Shown here in pieces: positions 20,401 to 29,705 of a stretch of DNA of 64,000 bases. This DNA is from Pseudomonas azotoformans (GTDB taxonomy: Bacteria > Pseudomonadota > Gammaproteobacteria > Pseudomonadales > Pseudomonadaceae), in contig NZ_CP014546.1 in NCBI RefSeq assembly GCF_001579805.1, positions 4,774,001 through 4,838,000 of the forward strand. Direction: 5' to 3'. Numbering within the stretch: position 1 is the first letter of the stretch; every line of letters begins with the position of its first letter. A program made the translations under genes and the position numbers. The notes beneath the pieces are model-generated. The model saw only the letters and a program-made list of their open reading frames with translations. It made no database searches and was not told the origin of the DNA.

Positions 20401-20887
20401 CGAGGACCTGCTGGCGGCCGTCATCGAGAAATTGCGCCCGCAACATCGGGTGCCGCGCGAGCAGGGCACGCACGGCGGCTTCCAACCGTATTGGGTCAAC
20501 GTCGTGGCCATCGAACTCGTTATAGAAGTGCGCGGCCACGCCACCCAGCGCTTGGCCAGGGGCGCGACCGATCCAATAGGCGTGCTGCATCGGCGCCAGC
20601 TCGAATGGCAAGCCGTCATCGGTAAAGGTGCTGACCAGCGCGGCGGCCGTGGGTGCCGTATCAAGCAGGGCCAACCAGGCACACAGGCGCGGGTCCGCCA
20701 CCAGATCGGCGAAACGCGCGGCCAGGCCCTGGCGCCGCCACTGGCCGGCGAGGCGGATCAGGGTGACGGAATCCAGCCCCCATTCGATCAGGTTGGCCTC
20801 CTGGGGCACCTGGTCGGCGGGCAGTCCAAGGGCGTCGGACAGGGATTGGCGCAGCAGTGTTGCGGTTGAGGTGCTGGGAGTGGCCAT
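14468..20887 (-). CDS. Initiating bimodular NRPS: ArCP-Cy-A-PCP-Cy-A-PCP (PchE/HMWP2-like)
   Basis: A 2139-aa synthetase, first gene of the minus-strand operon. Residues 1-75 are an aryl carrier domain (GLDSV near 36) that must be loaded by an aryl-AMP ligase not in this window. Two heterocyclisation domains carry DMLAADALS (near 226) and DNLILDALS (near 1243). A1 has YTSGSTGEPKG near 676 and pocket residues D-L-F-N-L-G-L-I-H; A2 has YTSGSTGQPKG near 1707 and the cysteine code D-L-Y-N-L-S-L-I-W. PCPs show LGGDSL near 1061 and 2086. Neither A domain has an inserted methyltransferase or epimerase, unlike PchE. The protein ends in an acidic tail, PHTVEEGVI, a likely partner for the docking domain of the next NRPS. 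A Fur-box-like site lies upstream. Confidence 0.95.
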   Translation of the reverse strand: MATPSTSTATLLRQSLSDALGLPADQVPQEANLIEWGLDSVTLIRLAGQWRRQGLAARFADLVADPRLCAWLALLDTAPTAAALVSTFTDDGLPFELAPMQHAYWIGRAPGQALGGVAAHFYNEFDGHDVDPIRLEAAVRALLARHPMLRAQFLDDGRQQVLAHSPWPGLTVHDLRQDSAEQVQHRLAALRAELSHRKLAVEQGQVLDIQLSLLPDGTRLHLNLDMLAADALSLRTLLGDLVQLYRQQPLPALDYTFARYLADQRQEQASVEQRDRHQQARDYWLQRLDQLPGAPSLPIKPQGDDRQVRRRHHWLPPSERQAFERRAREHGLTPAMALAAVFSEALGAWCDTPELLLNLPLFNRAPLHADVERLVGDFTSSILLAWDGRVAGTFAARATALQRRFHSDVAHSAFSGLEVLRELSRQRGEQVLAPVVYTSALGLGELCAEGVQASFGQPTWIISQGPQVWLDAQVTELDGGILVNLDAREGLFADGVLDGMFKAYTDLLQRLCFDPVAWHQAPSALIPAEQLALRQTVQGQPAPLPVKRLHEAFFAQARLTPTLPALLQGHPPVISYGELAERALQVAAYLEDQGIQRGDVVALQLPKGPEQVIAVLGILSCSATYLPIGIDQPDARCQKICESSGARLLLKALPPVGPALDAPRPGAVSDLVYILYTSGSTGEPKGVEISHLAAANTVEDLQRRLQLTADDRILALSALEFDLSVFDLFAALSTGAAVIGIEPEAQRDAERWRELALLHRASVLNCVPALLDMLLGCAPADARLPLRAVLLGGDKVAPDLAPRLWAQAPGCRFMALGGATEAAIHSTLFEALPGQPLAWHCLPYGKPLDNVSLRIVDHQGHDCPDWVAGELWIGGAGVAQGYRGDRVRSAERFVDYQGLRWYRTGDRARYHPDGTVEFLGRSDFQLKLHGYRIEAGEVEQALLACPGVEHAVVLLAGQQLAAVVRLAHGAVQPVQIDLPGLAERLPAYMIPSLILGCAQLPLTGNGKVDRKALHAWLAQHSPVQQANLTAPCGVIEQQVARAWQQLLGCGEVCREHSFFALGGDSLSATRLVRLLAEQGLGGARIAQVFAKPVLAQFCADLHQQAQAEPAHTVVADLAQRHAPFPMTEVQQAYWLGRDPSLVLGGVSCHFYREYDVEDLDLPRLQHALQRLIERHEMLRAVFDQNGQARILQQVPAFVIGQGHASLEDLREHCAHRVFAPHQWPLFDVQTVTHGRHTRLAISLDNLILDALSILRFYAELDALYREPDIALAPLGLSFRDYQLQSAPAPEELHAAQRFWQERLPELPPHPQLPLAADPASLGRPRFERLQGQIDASAWQAILSKAQQQGLTASAVLLCAFAETLGRWSARPGLSLNLTLFDRRPVHPQIDQVMGDFTSLTLLGYVPVAGERWVDRARRTQQSLGEALEHRCLGSVSLLRQLARGNGEQQVSMPVVFTSALGVPDGTAAPVDGPFAHQVFGLTQTPQVWLDHQVVEANGGIALNWDRVVGLFPEGLVEAMFDAYLQSLNWLAEHAWDSAPPDLLPQVQAQRRAQLNAPVGCVQGDPTLHQGFFDQARQNPQRPALLWGERGTLKYGELADRALRIAHSLMDAGVAPGDLVAVSLAKGPQQVACVLGILAAGAAYLPVGVDQPLQRCQRILQQAGVTLMLAEHDPRLPGVKHLKPSTALKAEPLAAPRPLAASELAYVIYTSGSTGQPKGVEITHRAAMNTVAEINRCYGVQASDRGLALSALDFDLSVYDLFGLLSVGGALVLIDEDQRRDARAWLKALQQHRVTLWNSVPALLDMLLEANAQDRQSLDLRVALLSGDWIGLDLPQRLQEQAPGCRFIALGGATEAAIWSNHFEARQAMPGWRSIPYGVPLANQAYRVVDALGRDCPDWVTGELWIGGAGVARGYRHAPQLNAERFVDGWYRTGDLGRYHPDGLLEFLGRADSQVKIRGHRIELGEIEAALARHPCVNSAVALVADHRLMAAVTASTCAEVLAQHLEQCLPAYMRPEQILVLERLPLSSNGKVDRRALLAPMSAAAQPRDAIDEQPLSAGEQVIAELWQHLLKVPSVSRHDNFFRLGGDSLLATRFLEMLRSRLGVELPMGQLFGAASLLEVAQTLERLPTPHTVEEGVI

Positions 20888-20967
20888 GGCTCAACGTCTT
20901 CTCATCGCTAGGGCCCGGGCCGGGGTTGGCCCAGGCGCTGGGGGCAGGCAAATGCATGGGGCAAGAT

Positions 20968-20986
20968 GCTAGTCATTCTCATTTTG
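20968..20986 (-). promoter_or_regulatory. Candidate Fur box upstream of the NRPS operon
   Basis: Read on the minus strand, this 19-mer is CAAAATGAGAATGACTAGC, matching about 13 of 19 positions of the Fur consensus GATAATGATAATCATTATC. It sits 80-100 bases upstream of the NRPS start, in the 296-base divergent region shared with the ABC-2 exporter gene. Iron repression of both directions is plausible. Hand alignment only. Confidence 0.55.
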
Positions 20987-20995
20987 CTAACTACC

Positions 20996-21024
20996 CGGAT
21001 CGAATCGTTTTTGCCCCGTATCCG
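20996..21024. promoter_or_regulatory. Candidate AraC/PchR-type activator site in the divergent promoter
   Basis: The word CCGTATCCG at 21016-21024, preceded by GATCGAATCG at 20998-21007, recurs upstream of the araC-type regulator gene (CCGTATCCG at 29678-29686, with GATTCG just before it). A nine-base word shared by the two control regions of the locus could be a binding site for the locus regulator. The evidence is only this repetition. Confidence 0.3.
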
Positions 21025-21183
21025 TTTGGTCGGTGCGGATTGCACGGGCGCAGCTGCGGGGGATGACGCCGATACGCCGCGCGATGCGGTTGGAAAATGA
21101 CTTGAATCGGGTAGAGCCCGGCCCACGGCCTTGACTACCGTCGCTCGCCGCCCTTTTTGCAGGGCTTCTTCATGGAGTTGCGG

Positions 21184-22064
<881 letters not shown>

Positions 22065-22068
<4 letters not shown>

Positions 22069-25000
22069 GTACCTTCGTCTTGCTGTTGCGTGAAGCCTGG
22101 GCGGAAGTCCGCGCCGGGCTGCGCAGTGGCATTCCCTTGTTGGTGTTTCTTGGCCTCACCGGCTACCTGCTGATGTCCCTGACGAATGCCGACTACGTGC
22201 AGAAAATGGGCGCCAGCGACATCGCCCGCAATGCGCCGAGCCTGATTTACCTGATGTCGTGCGGTTGCATGTTCTTCCTGTTTTTTGCCTGGGCCTGGGT
22301 GTTTGCGCAGCCGGCCCTGCGCGACCGTAAGGCGCAGTTGGAGGAGGTGCTGCTGGCCTTGCCGCTGTCGCTGCCGGCGCTGCTGTGGGGACGTTTTATC
22401 GGCGCGGCGCTGGTGGGTGGATTGCTCGCCAGTGCGTTGATTGTCGGCTTCCTGGTCAGCCCGGTATTGGGCTGGCTCGGCTGGGTACCAGCGGCCGGTA
22501 TCGGTGCGCCGGTCTGGTCGGCGTTGGCCTTTGCCTGGGTCGCCTTGCTGTTGCCGGTGAGTACGGGGATCGGTGCGTTGTATTACCTGCTGGCGTTGCG
22601 CAGCCGTGGCCTAGCTGCGCCCTTTGCCCTGGCGACGGTATTGATGCTGCTGTGGATGTTTGCGGTGGTCGTACTCAAGGGCGGGCATATCAACCCGCTG
22701 TTGGCGGCCAGCCTGGACCCGTCGCTATTTACCTTTGCCCAGGCCCAGGTCGAAACCTGGAGCGCCGCGCAGAAGTCGCAGTCGCTGCTGGCGCTGACGC
22801 CGGGGTTCTGGCTCAACCGCGCGTTGTGGTGTGTGTTGCCGCTGCTGGTGCTGGCCGTGGTGTTGGCGCGCACCACGCGCCAGGGCCTGATGGGCCGGCG
22901 CAGCGGTGCGGTGCTGGCGGAACCGCCGATGCTGCGCAGCCGTGACGTGCAATTGCCGGGGCCTTTGACGGCCAGTCGTTGGACGCACGCCTTGTGGCAT
23001 GAAGCGCGCTGGCAGGTACGCCAGTTGTTTGCACGGCGGATCTGGTGGGTGGCGCTCGGCTTGCTGCTGGCGATGGGCGTGCTCAGTGGTTTTGTCCACG
23101 GTGTGTGGCATGCGCGCGGGCCGATGGTGCCACGGGCGGATCTGACCCTGCCGCTGTTGTCGAGCGCGTTGTTCCTGGTGATCGCCTTTATTATCGCGGC
23201 GCTGGTGGGCTTGGTGTGTCGGCGTGATGACGTTGAAGGCCTCGGGGCGATGTTGCAGGCGACCCCCGCACCGACCTGGCTGCGATTGTTCGGACGCACG
23301 GCTTGTGTGCTGTTGGCGACCCTGACCTTGGCACTGGTGCCAGGCATTGCCAGCCTGCTGATCAGCGCCATCGCTGCGCCCGACAGCCTGGCGCCGGGCT
23401 TTGTACTGGTCTACCAAACGCTGGTGTTCGCGCCGCCGCTGCTGGAGATGGCCGCGCTGACAGTGCTGGTGCACGCGTTGATACGCCGCTCGGGGCTCGC
23501 GTACGCCACGTCGATGCTGCTGACGTTTTTCCTGGTGCTCAACCACGAATTGGGGCTGGTCAGCTACCCCGCCTATGCGATGGGGATACCGGCGCATGTG
23601 GCGTTGTCGCAACTCGCCGGCTGGGCGCCCTGGTTACCCTATCTCGGCATCCTGGCAGGCTGGAAACTCGCGGGTTGCGCGGTGATGGTCGGCGTGGCGG
23701 CACTGGTGTTGTCTCGCGGTCCCGAGCGCCGCCGTTTCGCTGACGTACGCCAGCCGTTGCCGCTTGCCGTGTTGGCCCTGGGCGCCTTGGGTCTGCTGGG
23801 CAGTGGCGGGTCTTTGCACCATCACCTGGTGGAGCAGGGCGACTACCAATCGGTGGCCGAGGAGCGTATTGAACGCGCCGCCTGGGAACAGCGCTGGCTG
23901 CCCGGCGCAACGGCTTGGCAGGTGGCGGGCGGGCGCGTGCAACTGCGCGTGGATTCCGCTGCGCGTCAGGTTGAGGGCCAGTGGACTCTGGACGCCGTGG
24001 TGGCCAGCCAATTGGACGCCGAGTTGCCGCCAGGTTTGCAGGTGACGGCAGTCAGCGTGATGGGGCAACCGGTCACGTTCGAACAGGCGACCGAGCACCT
24101 GCGCGTGCCCCTGGCACCGTGTGCGACGAACGCCTGCAATGTGGAGTTGAACTGGACGGTCAGCGCCAACGGCTGGCCGTCGGAAGGCGCAGCGTTCTGG
24201 TTGGGGCCGCACGGTGTGTGGCTGCAAGCGCGCCGCGTAATACCGCGTCTCGGGCTGGACAGCGAGCGGCTGCTGCGTGCGCCGCTGCAACGCAGCGAGG
24301 TTGGTTTGGCAGCCGAAGTGCCTACTTTGGCGGCAGGTTCCGCCGTCGCCGTGGAGGCCATCGCGCCGGCGGGCAACTGGCAATGGCACGTCGAGATTGA
24401 TGGACAGGACATCAACGGTCACAGCGCGGCGCCCTTGGATTTTGCTTACAGCTTGCAGGCAAAGGCGGATGCCAGTCGCCAGCAAACGGCTGTTGAAGTG
24501 CGCGAAGACCTGGACCTGATGAGCGCCTGTGTGGCGCGACGCCTGGGCAGTCGCCCGGTGGTGGAGGGCGTGAACCAGTGGCCGACCGGCATGGGCGACA
24601 GCCGCTTGAGCCACGGTCAGCTGTTGCTCGCCCAATCGCCGGATTGGGACGTGGCCGCGACCGGCGTCGGGCGTTCGGCACGCCGTGCGCATATTGCCGA
24701 GTTGCTTGCCCGCCGGGTGTTGATTGACGCCAGCGACCTGCGCCAGGTGCCGGGTTATCTGTGGTTGAGCCAGGGCGTGGCGGGCGCGATCGGCTTGCTG
24801 TGTGTGGCGGATGTAGACGGTCCTGAAGCGCGCGCGGCACTGGTGAAACTCATGGCCGATGACCTGACCCGTGCCCTGGGCAATGACGGCGAACCCGTCG
24901 GCACCCTGGCCGATGCCCGCGAACACGGCTGGGCCGCCACCTATGCAGCGCTGGCAAGCCTGGCATGGACTGCCGAACAAAGCCCCGAACAACTGACGGC

Positions 25001-25118
25001 AATGACCGCCGCCATCCGAAACGGCCAGGGATGGCCGGCTGCGATCCAGCCCATGTTGGGCGCGCCTGATCCTCACGCGATTGCCGCTGCGCTCGAGCGC
25101 TGGGGCCCTGCGCAATGA
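22065..25118 (+). CDS. ABC-2 permease fused to a degenerate M1-aminopeptidase-like domain
   Basis: A 1017-aa protein. Roughly residues 20-590 hold about a dozen hydrophobic segments in two blocks, as in fused ABC-2 permeases. From about 600 on it is soluble and resembles the non-catalytic front and the remains of the catalytic part of M1 metallopeptidases, a known fusion class (ABC permease/M1 aminopeptidase). Where M1 enzymes have HExxH there is AHIAE (about 874-878). The following WLNEG motif, which gives the third zinc ligand, is WLSQG (about 900-904), so the zinc site is lost. It overlaps the ATPase gene upstream and is 33 bases from the TonB receptor downstream. Probable export or envelope partner of the locus; a non-enzymatic periplasmic binding role for the C-terminus is inference. 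Confidence 0.78.
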
Positions 25119-25151
25119 ATTCGAACCATCCCTGCCTTTTGGAGCTTTGTC

Positions 25152-27299
25152 ATGTCACCTGCACTGTTTATCCAACCGCTGCGCCGTCCCCTCGGCTGGC
25201 GGGCCAACGTCCTGACCCAGGCTATGGCGCTGGGCTTGTCCAGCCAGATGTGTACGGCCTATGCCGCTGACTATCAGCCGGAGGCCCCCGCGGAGGCCAT
25301 CGAACTGGCACCGCTGACGGTCAGCGCACGCTTGAGCCAGGAGAGTGCCAAGGACATCCCCTTTGGCCTCTCGGTAATCGATGGGAAAACCCTGGAGACC
25401 AGGCGCCTGCGCACCCTTGAGGACGCGCTGCGCACCACGCCGGGGGTGGATGTGAACTCCTGGGGCGGTGCCAATGACGCCAATGTGCGTATCCGAGGCG
25501 TCGGCTCACTGAACCAGATGAGCATGGATGACGGCTCGGTGGTGTTGAATGTGGACGGCGTGCCGATGTCAGTGCGCAATGCCGCGCTGGCGACGCTCGA
25601 CGTGCAGCAGGTGGAGGTGCTCAAGGGCCCGCAGGGCACATTGCTGGGGCGCAACAGCGAGGCGGGCGCGATCAACGTCACCACCCGCAAGCCGACGCGC
25701 GAGCTGGAGGGGTATGTGCGTGGCGAAGTCGGCAACCAAGGCCAGTTCATGACGGAAGGCGCCGTGGGCGGGCCTTTGACCGAATCGCTGGCCGGGCGTA
25801 TCGCGGTGCGGCGCAGCGGCTTTGATAACTGGATCGATGACCAACAGGACGGCGACCCGCTGACCAAACCCCGGGACCTGGCCCTGCGCGGCAGCCTGCT
25901 GTGGGACAACGACCAGGGCACTACCGGCCTTTTGACCGCCGAGCGCCAGCGCGCCGAGCACTATGCGGGCCTGGAACTGTTGCGTCCGTTTGGCAATCGC
26001 CCGAGCCTGGACTACACGCCAGGCACCTTCGATGGCAACCAGAAGACCAACGAGCGTTACTCCTTCGAACTCAACCACGACCTGGCGCAGTCGCGCATCA
26101 CCTCGATCAGCGCCTACACCAGCACCGACTTCAATGCCGTCAAAGGCTACGATCGCAACATCACGCGCGCGTTGTACGGTTCCCCGTTCGAATACCTGAT
26201 CGAAGACTCGGCCCATGAGCGCGTGTGGAGTCAGGACCTGCGCCTGGGATCATTGGCGGATGCCGATGTGTTTTGGGTGACGGGGCTCAACTTGTCGCGC
26301 TCCGAGCGCAGTTTCGATTCCAACAACTTCACCAATGGCGCGCAGCAGATGCGCGACTTCAGCACCAACAGTTATGCGGCCTATGGCGAGGTGACGTACC
26401 CGATTGCCGAAGACTGGAAACTCACCACCGGCCTGCGCCACACCTGGGACCGCAAGACCTATGGTGCCGATTATTCCAGTGGTGGCGCACAGGTCAGCGA
26501 CAGCCGGCGTTTGCAGGACAACTACAGCACTGGACGCGTGGCGCTGAGCTACGCGCTGACGCCGCAGACCAATGTGTATGCGGTTCTGTCACGGGGCTAC
26601 AAATCGGCGGGGTTCAACGACTACGCCACGTCGATCAAGGACAGCGAGCCCTACAAGGCCGCCAAGGTGAATTCCGCCGAGCTGGGTTTCAAGCATGAAA
26701 GTGCCGGGGGCGAGTTGAGTCTGGAAGGCGCGTTGTTCATCACGCGCGTGCAGGACGACCACCTGCTGGGCTACGACTTCAACACCCTGGCGGTCAGCGC
26801 GGTGAATGCCGACACCCGCAGCAAGGGCGCCGAGCTGTCGACCACCTGGCACGTCACCGATGAACTGACCTTGGGCAGTGCCGTGAGCTACACCAATGCG
26901 GTGGTGACGTCGGATGCGCCGGGTGTGTCCGGCGGTGACGTGGCGGCGGGCAGCCGCGTGCCGGATGTGCCGCTGTGGAGCGGCAACTTCAGCGTCGCTT
27001 GGCAAAAGAACCTGGGGGCCTTGCTCGGGTTGCCGGCGCCACGCCTGAACACCTTGCTCAATTACCGCGTACAGAAAAACCGCCCGGCCGACCCGCAGAA
27101 CCACTACGACCTCAAGGGCTACGCCAAACTGGACCTGCACCTGGGCCTGGAGAGTGGCGGTTCGGAGATCTACCTGTGGGGCGACAACCTGCTGGATGCA
27201 CGCTACGACTTGTACGGCTCGTACTCCACCGACCAGGTACTGACCGGAATGCCAGGACGCGGGCGGTCGGCAGGCGTGGGATATAGCTACCAGTTCTGA
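25152..27299 (+). CDS. TonB-dependent outer membrane receptor (FyuA-like), copy 1
   Basis: A 715-aa receptor, GGAG seven bases before the ATG. A signal peptide runs to about residue 38 (CTAYAADY). The plug domain follows with LRTLEDALRTTPGVDVN, an RGVGSLNQMSMDD segment, LDVQQVEVLKGPQGTLLGRN and GAINVTTRKP. The barrel ends in the C-terminal signature GYSYQF with terminal Phe. FyuA and FptA-like proteins import iron-loaded yersiniabactin- and pyochelin-type siderophores. It is the last gene of the ABC-2 operon and lies tail to tail with a paralogue. Likely the uptake receptor for the ferric product of the neighbouring NRPS. Confidence 0.92.
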   Translation: MSPALFIQPLRRPLGWRANVLTQAMALGLSSQMCTAYAADYQPEAPAEAIELAPLTVSARLSQESAKDIPFGLSVIDGKTLETRRLRTLEDALRTTPGVDVNSWGGANDANVRIRGVGSLNQMSMDDGSVVLNVDGVPMSVRNAALATLDVQQVEVLKGPQGTLLGRNSEAGAINVTTRKPTRELEGYVRGEVGNQGQFMTEGAVGGPLTESLAGRIAVRRSGFDNWIDDQQDGDPLTKPRDLALRGSLLWDNDQGTTGLLTAERQRAEHYAGLELLRPFGNRPSLDYTPGTFDGNQKTNERYSFELNHDLAQSRITSISAYTSTDFNAVKGYDRNITRALYGSPFEYLIEDSAHERVWSQDLRLGSLADADVFWVTGLNLSRSERSFDSNNFTNGAQQMRDFSTNSYAAYGEVTYPIAEDWKLTTGLRHTWDRKTYGADYSSGGAQVSDSRRLQDNYSTGRVALSYALTPQTNVYAVLSRGYKSAGFNDYATSIKDSEPYKAAKVNSAELGFKHESAGGELSLEGALFITRVQDDHLLGYDFNTLAVSAVNADTRSKGAELSTTWHVTDELTLGSAVSYTNAVVTSDAPGVSGGDVAAGSRVPDVPLWSGNFSVAWQKNLGALLGLPAPRLNTLLNYRVQKNRPADPQNHYDLKGYAKLDLHLGLESGGSEIYLWGDNLLDARYDLYGSYSTDQVLTGMPGRGRSAGVGYSYQF

Positions 27300-27304
27300 C
27301 CGAC

Positions 27305-27406
27305 CTGTAGGAGCGAACTTGCTCGCGAAGAGCGCCTACGATGACGCACGCATCCAGAACAAATGCGGTGCCTGAGCGTTCTTCGCGAGCAAGCTCGCTC
27401 CTACAG
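27305..27406. repeat. Inverted pair of REP elements between two receptor genes
   Basis: Two 26-base arms, 27305-27330 (CTGTAGGAGCGAACTTGCTC...) and 27381-27406, are inverted copies with one mismatch, around a 50-base core. Each arm also folds on itself (GAGCGA..TCGC). This is the REP doublet (REPIN) type common in P. fluorescens genomes. It may serve as a bidirectional terminator between the convergent receptor genes. Confidence 0.85.
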
Positions 27407-27418
27407 TGAGGGGTGGGG

Positions 27419-29542
27419 TCAGAACTGATAGGTGTAGCCCACGCCCAAGGTACGACGGCGTGCCGGTGCACCGTAGGCCACCGGGTCACTGTAGAAACCG
27501 TAGGTGTCGTAGGTCTGGTTCAGCAGGTTGTCGGCGAAGGCATAGACTTCGCCAAACTTGCTTTCCAGGCCCGCGCGCAGGTCGAGTTTCTCGTAGTTGT
27601 CCAGGTTGAAATGGTTTTGCGGGTCGGCTGCGCGCTCGCCCACCAAGTGATAGTTCAGGCTGGTGTTGAGGGTGGTTTCGCCGAGTCTGGCGAAGGTGCC
27701 CAGCGGGTGTTTCCAGCTGGCGTTGAAGTTGCCACTCCAGCGCGGAACATCCGGGGTACGGTTGCCGGCAGCGACGTCACCGGCCTGGATGCCTTGCACG
27801 CCGCTGGTGATCCTGGCATCGAGGTAGGTGGCGCTGGCGGCCAGGGTCAGGCCGTAATCGAAGCGCCAGCTGCCTTCCAATTCGGCACCACGGGTGCGCG
27901 TGTCGGCGTTGAAGGCATTGGTGGCGAAGGTCGCCGCGTCATAGCCGAGCAGGTGATCGTCGTGCACACGGGTAAAGAACAGCGCGCCGTTGAGGCTGCC
28001 GCGACGGTCTTCGGTCTCACTCTTGAAGCCCAGTTCTGCAGCTTTGCTAACGGCAGCGTTATAGGGTTCGCTGTCGCTGACCTGCGAGGCGTAGTCATTG
28101 AACCCACCGGATTTGTAACCCCGCGCCAGTTGCACGTAGACATTGGTTTGCGGCGTGAGAGCGTAGCTCAGGGCCACGCGGCCGGTGCCGTAGTTGTCGG
28201 TCAGCTTGCGCGAGTCTTGCACCGCATTGCTGCCGGAGAAGTACTGACCGTCGTAGGTCTTGCGGTCCCAGGAGTGGCGATAGCCGGTGGTGAGTTTCAG
28301 GCGCTCCGTGACGGGGAAGGTGACTTCGCCGTAGCCGGCGTAGGTGGTAGTGGTGAAGTCGCGGTATTTGGCGCCGGAGGTGCCATAGGTATTGCGTGGC
28401 GTGTCGTAGCTGCGCTCGTTGCGGCTGGCGGCGAGGCCCGCCACCCAGAACACGTCGGAGTCAGGCAGCGAGCTCAGGTGCAGGTCCTGGCTCCAGCTGC
28501 GCTCGAAGGATTTGTCCACCACCCAGAATTCGCTGGGAGTGCCGTACAAGGCGCCCATGAGTTTGCTGTCGTAGGCGATCAGGCCTTCGAAGTCGGCGGT
28601 GCCGGTGGCGGTGGTGGAGGTCAGGCGACTGTTGGCGAAGTCGTGATCGACCTTGAGCGTATAGCGCTCGGTGGTCTTGTAGTTGTCGTCGAACAGGCCT
28701 GGGGTCAGGTCCAGGCTGGGGTCGTTGCCGTAAGGGCGCAACACCAGCGAGTTGGTGGCGCGCTCGGTTTTCTGGCGTTCGGCGCTGACCAACACATGGG
28801 TGTCATCGTTGAGGTCCCAGAGCAGGCTGCCTCGGTAGGCTTCGTTACGCGGCTTGGTGATGGGGTGGTTAGTCTGGTCGTTGTCGATCCAGCTGTCATA
28901 GCCGGCACGACGCACAGCCAGGCGACCGCTGAGGCTGTCGCTGATCGGACCGCCGATGGCGCCTTCGGTGAGGAACTGGCCTTCCTGGCCCACTTCGCCG
29001 CGCACATAACCTTCGAGTTCGCGGGTGGGTTGGCGTGTGGTGATATTTACCGCGCCTGCCTGGCCGATCGCACCGGACAGCGTACCCTGAGGCCCCTTGA
29101 GCACTTCGATACGATCGACGTCGAGGGTGCCGAAACCGAGGCTGCGCGACGACGCGGGCACACCGTCGATATTGAACGCCACCGAGCTGTCATCCATCGA
29201 CATCTGGTACAGCGAGCCGACGCCACGGATCAGTACATTGAAGTCATTCGGCCCCCCGGACGAATTGACGCTGACCCCGGAAGTGTTGCGCAGTGCGCTT
29301 TCCAGCGTGTCGAGCCGCTGCGTGCGCAGTTGCTCTCCGCTGATCACGCTGAGGCTGATGGGCACTTCCTTCGGGTCTTCCTGCTCCATGCGCGCAGTCA
29401 CTGTCGAGGCCGGCAGTTGCACAGGCTCGCTGGTGGCGGCGGCAAGCGCCGAATTGGCCAGTGTCAAACTCATGGCTATTGTTATAGTATTACGTTTATA
29501 GCAAGATTGGCGGGTAGCGGTCGTGTTGCATCGTGCAGACAT
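27419..29542 (-). CDS. TonB-dependent outer membrane receptor (FyuA-like), copy 2
   Basis: A 707-aa paralogue of the receptor at 25152. Shared features include RGVGSLYQMSMDD, VEVLKGPQGTL (here IEVLKGPQGTLSG), ITTRQPTRELEGYVRGEVG, the barrel segment GRVALSYALTPQTNVY, and the C-terminal GYTYQF. The start at 29542 has AAGG seven bases before. The signal peptide has an unusually long polar front (about 20 residues) before the hydrophobic part ending SALAAA. The gene is divergent from the araC-type regulator with a Fur-box-like site between. Two receptors in one locus suggest two ligand forms, two related metallophores, or piracy of a foreign one. Confidence 0.92.
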   Translation of the reverse strand: MSARCNTTATRQSCYKRNTITIAMSLTLANSALAAATSEPVQLPASTVTARMEQEDPKEVPISLSVISGEQLRTQRLDTLESALRNTSGVSVNSSGGPNDFNVLIRGVGSLYQMSMDDSSVAFNIDGVPASSRSLGFGTLDVDRIEVLKGPQGTLSGAIGQAGAVNITTRQPTRELEGYVRGEVGQEGQFLTEGAIGGPISDSLSGRLAVRRAGYDSWIDNDQTNHPITKPRNEAYRGSLLWDLNDDTHVLVSAERQKTERATNSLVLRPYGNDPSLDLTPGLFDDNYKTTERYTLKVDHDFANSRLTSTTATGTADFEGLIAYDSKLMGALYGTPSEFWVVDKSFERSWSQDLHLSSLPDSDVFWVAGLAASRNERSYDTPRNTYGTSGAKYRDFTTTTYAGYGEVTFPVTERLKLTTGYRHSWDRKTYDGQYFSGSNAVQDSRKLTDNYGTGRVALSYALTPQTNVYVQLARGYKSGGFNDYASQVSDSEPYNAAVSKAAELGFKSETEDRRGSLNGALFFTRVHDDHLLGYDAATFATNAFNADTRTRGAELEGSWRFDYGLTLAASATYLDARITSGVQGIQAGDVAAGNRTPDVPRWSGNFNASWKHPLGTFARLGETTLNTSLNYHLVGERAADPQNHFNLDNYEKLDLRAGLESKFGEVYAFADNLLNQTYDTYGFYSDPVAYGAPARRRTLGVGYTYQF

Positions 29543-29621
29543 GATGGGACCTTGACTGAGGATTCTGATCGGCGCGCGTTGCGGGGTGGCAGCGGCGATT
29601 TGGCGGAGCCTGTGCAGCGCG

Positions 29622-29640
29622 CCAGATGCTAATAATTATC
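29622..29640 (+). promoter_or_regulatory. Candidate Fur box between receptor copy 2 and the AraC regulator
   Basis: This 19-mer matches about 13 of 19 bases of the Fur consensus; the core GCTAATAATTATC is typical of Pseudomonas Fur sites. It lies about 85 bases from each divergent start (29542 minus, 29706 plus), so one site could control both. Hand alignment only. Confidence 0.6.
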
Positions 29641-29705
29641 AATTGCGCACTTCCACCCCGATGTGATCTGATTCGAGCCGTATCCGGTCAGCCAGGAGAT
29701 TTACG

